Below are positions 5,247 through 6,150 of a DNA stretch of 6,150 nt, piece by piece. The stretch covers positions 1 through 6,150 of the forward strand of contig SHLN01000156.1 of assembly GCA_004283105.1 (NCBI GenBank). The letters run 5' to 3'. The notes beneath the pieces were generated by a model. It did no database searches and had not been told where the DNA came from. It worked only from the letters and a program-made list of their open reading frames with translations. Numbering within the stretch: position 1 is the stretch's first letter; the number at the start of each line of letters is the position of its first letter. The translations under genes and the position numbers were made by a program. The DNA comes from Acidimicrobiia bacterium (GTDB taxonomy: Bacteria; Actinomycetota; Acidimicrobiia; Spongiisociales; SHLN01).

Positions 5247-5993
5247 ATGGATCTCTACGCACGTGTCAATATTCTCAACGGGCGGGCGGTCCGCCTTCCC
5301 CGGGGCGATGTCGCCACCGCTATCTCACTGGAGGCCGACCCGGTCGCCCGTGCCGAAGGGTGGGTCGAAAAAGGGGCCGACAAGCTCCTGATCATCGACC
5401 TGGACGCGGCCGCCTTTGGCAACTATGGCAACCGGCCGCTGATCAAGCAGCTCATCGGCGCCGTCGGCGTCCCCGTGATCGTGGGCGGTGGCGTCCGCTC
5501 AACTCGAGAAGTCGAGTCGCTGCTCGGCGCCGGGGCCGACAAGGTCACGATGGGCACCGTGGCGATCATCGATCAGGTTCTGTTCTGGGACCTGTGTCGC
5601 GATCACGCCGGGCGGATCATGGTGAGCCTCGACGTGAAGCCCAGCGAGGAGCTTGTCATGCGCGGATGGACCGAGCACAGCGGCAAGTTCCTCGAGGAGG
5701 CGCTCGTCGAGCTTTCTTCCGCAGGGGCAGCCGGCTTCATGATTGCCGAGGCCGGCCGGGATGCCTTGCACGAGCCACCGAATCACTCATCGCTCGAGCT
5801 GGCGCTCACCACCGTGACCCCCGATGAGGAGGTCGTAGCAGCAGGCGGCGTCCGCAACCTGGAAGACCTCGAGGATCTCCGCCAGATAGCGGTCGATGAT
5901 CGCCGGCTCGGAGGGGTCGTGGTCGGACGTGAGGTCACCGAGGGTCGGTTTACCTTCGAAGACGCCAGGGCCGTCATCTCGCGGACGGCCTGA
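5247..5993 (+). CDS. HisA/HisF-superfamily TIM barrel, HisA-like with altered active site
   Basis: The 248-residue product aligns along its length with HisA/PriA, the ProFAR isomerase of histidine (and in actinobacteria tryptophan) synthesis. Conserved HisA features are AVRLPRGD (14-21), IIDLDAA (49-55), the first phosphate loop VGGGVRS (79-85) with MGTVAI (102-107), SLDVK (127-131) with the second catalytic Asp129, RGWTEHSG (139-146), and the second phosphate loop AAGGVRN (198-204) with GVVVGRE (223-229). The strand-1 motif, normally P-A-[LIV]-D, reads ARVN, putting Asn8 in place of the first catalytic Asp. The TD/TE motif after strand 6 reads AEAGRDA (167-173), losing the Thr and the Gly of RDG. 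The ligand is therefore probably still a double-phosphate molecule, but isomerase activity is doubtful. There are no other his genes in the window. I would call it a HisA-like paralogue. ATG 5247 fits the family N-terminus. Confidence 0.87.
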   Translation: MDLYARVNILNGRAVRLPRGDVATAISLEADPVARAEGWVEKGADKLLIIDLDAAAFGNYGNRPLIKQLIGAVGVPVIVGGGVRSTREVESLLGAGADKVTMGTVAIIDQVLFWDLCRDHAGRIMVSLDVKPSEELVMRGWTEHSGKFLEEALVELSSAGAAGFMIAEAGRDALHEPPNHSSLELALTTVTPDEEVVAAGGVRNLEDLEDLRQIAVDDRRLGGVVVGREVTEGRFTFEDARAVISRTA

Positions 5994-5997
5994 ACGG

Positions 5998-6150
5998 TCA
6001 GTCCAGCCGCTCCTCCTCGGCGTACGGCAGCACCTCGATGATCTCCCCGCGGCCCAAACGCTGCTGCGTGCGCTTCCAGTACTCGACGGAAAACAGGTCA
6101 CCGTGCTGCTCTTCGAAGATGCGCCGCAGCGGCTGGGGCAATCCCAGAAA
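5998..6150 (-). CDS. aceK: Probable isocitrate dehydrogenase kinase/phosphatase (AceK), C-terminal 50 residues
   Basis: Partial gene: only the C-terminus is here, and the rest lies beyond the right edge. The frame is open from base 6150 to TGA at 5998-6000 and encodes 50 residues containing LPQPLRRIFEEQHGDLFSVE, then YWKRTQQRLGRGEIIEVLPY. This pattern (an EEQHGDLF segment, W..TQ.RL..GEI, and a final LPY near the C-terminus) resembles my recollection of AceK C-termini. AceK is the enzyme that phosphorylates and dephosphorylates isocitrate dehydrogenase to steer flux between the TCA cycle and the glyoxylate shunt. The catalytic kinase domain is outside the window, so this is a resemblance call on a short tail. 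The gene is convergent with the HisA-like gene, with only 4 nt between the two stop codons and no room for a separate terminator. Confidence 0.5.
   Translation of the reverse strand, partial: FLGLPQPLRRIFEEQHGDLFSVEYWKRTQQRLGRGEIIEVLPYAEEERLD

Noticed and set aside
5198..5827. 209-codon plus-strand ORF overlapping the HisA-like gene
   Set aside because: Arg-rich out-of-frame translation of a gene whose true frame shows HisA motifs throughout.

Overview
This is a GC-rich chromosomal window of ordinary, compactly packed metabolic genes. The codon use, a 180-kDa-type NAD-glutamate dehydrogenase and probable leaderless promoters (a TAnnnT box about 6 nt before the start codon) suggest an actinobacterium, possibly an uncultured Acidimicrobiia-like lineage. 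That placement is an inference from gene style and not from a marker gene. I see no mobile element, CRISPR array, tRNA, rRNA or phage gene.

Layout, left to right: (1) the N-terminal half of a large NAD-dependent glutamate dehydrogenase on the minus strand, running off the left edge; (2) a divergent intergenic region of about 77 bp with a perfect 7-bp-arm inverted repeat; (3) surE, a 5'/3'-nucleotidase, on the plus strand; (4) a 40-residue single-pass membrane ORF on the plus strand, ending inside a hairpin shared with the convergent gene; (5) a dodecin-family gene on the minus strand, downstream of (6) a GH1 beta-glucosidase, also minus; (7) a divergent intergenic region of about 80 bp with promoter-like elements facing both ways; (8) an orphan HisA-like TIM barrel on the plus strand; (9) the last 50 residues of a minus-strand gene that resembles the C-terminus of isocitrate dehydrogenase kinase/phosphatase (AceK), running off the right edge.

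The genes do not form one pathway. Glutamate dehydrogenase and the putative AceK both act around 2-oxoglutarate and isocitrate, SurE acts on nucleotides, and the GH1 enzyme acts on beta-glucosides. The his-like gene has no histidine-biosynthesis neighbours in the window.

I find no clear new multi-gene system. The points most worth checking are: a HisA-like barrel that keeps both phosphate-binding loops but has Asn in place of the first catalytic Asp; a glutamate dehydrogenase reading frame with no usable start codon, where promoter spacing points to GGG, one base from GTG; a dodecin without the flavin-stacking Trp; and an inverted repeat over the surE promoter and start.
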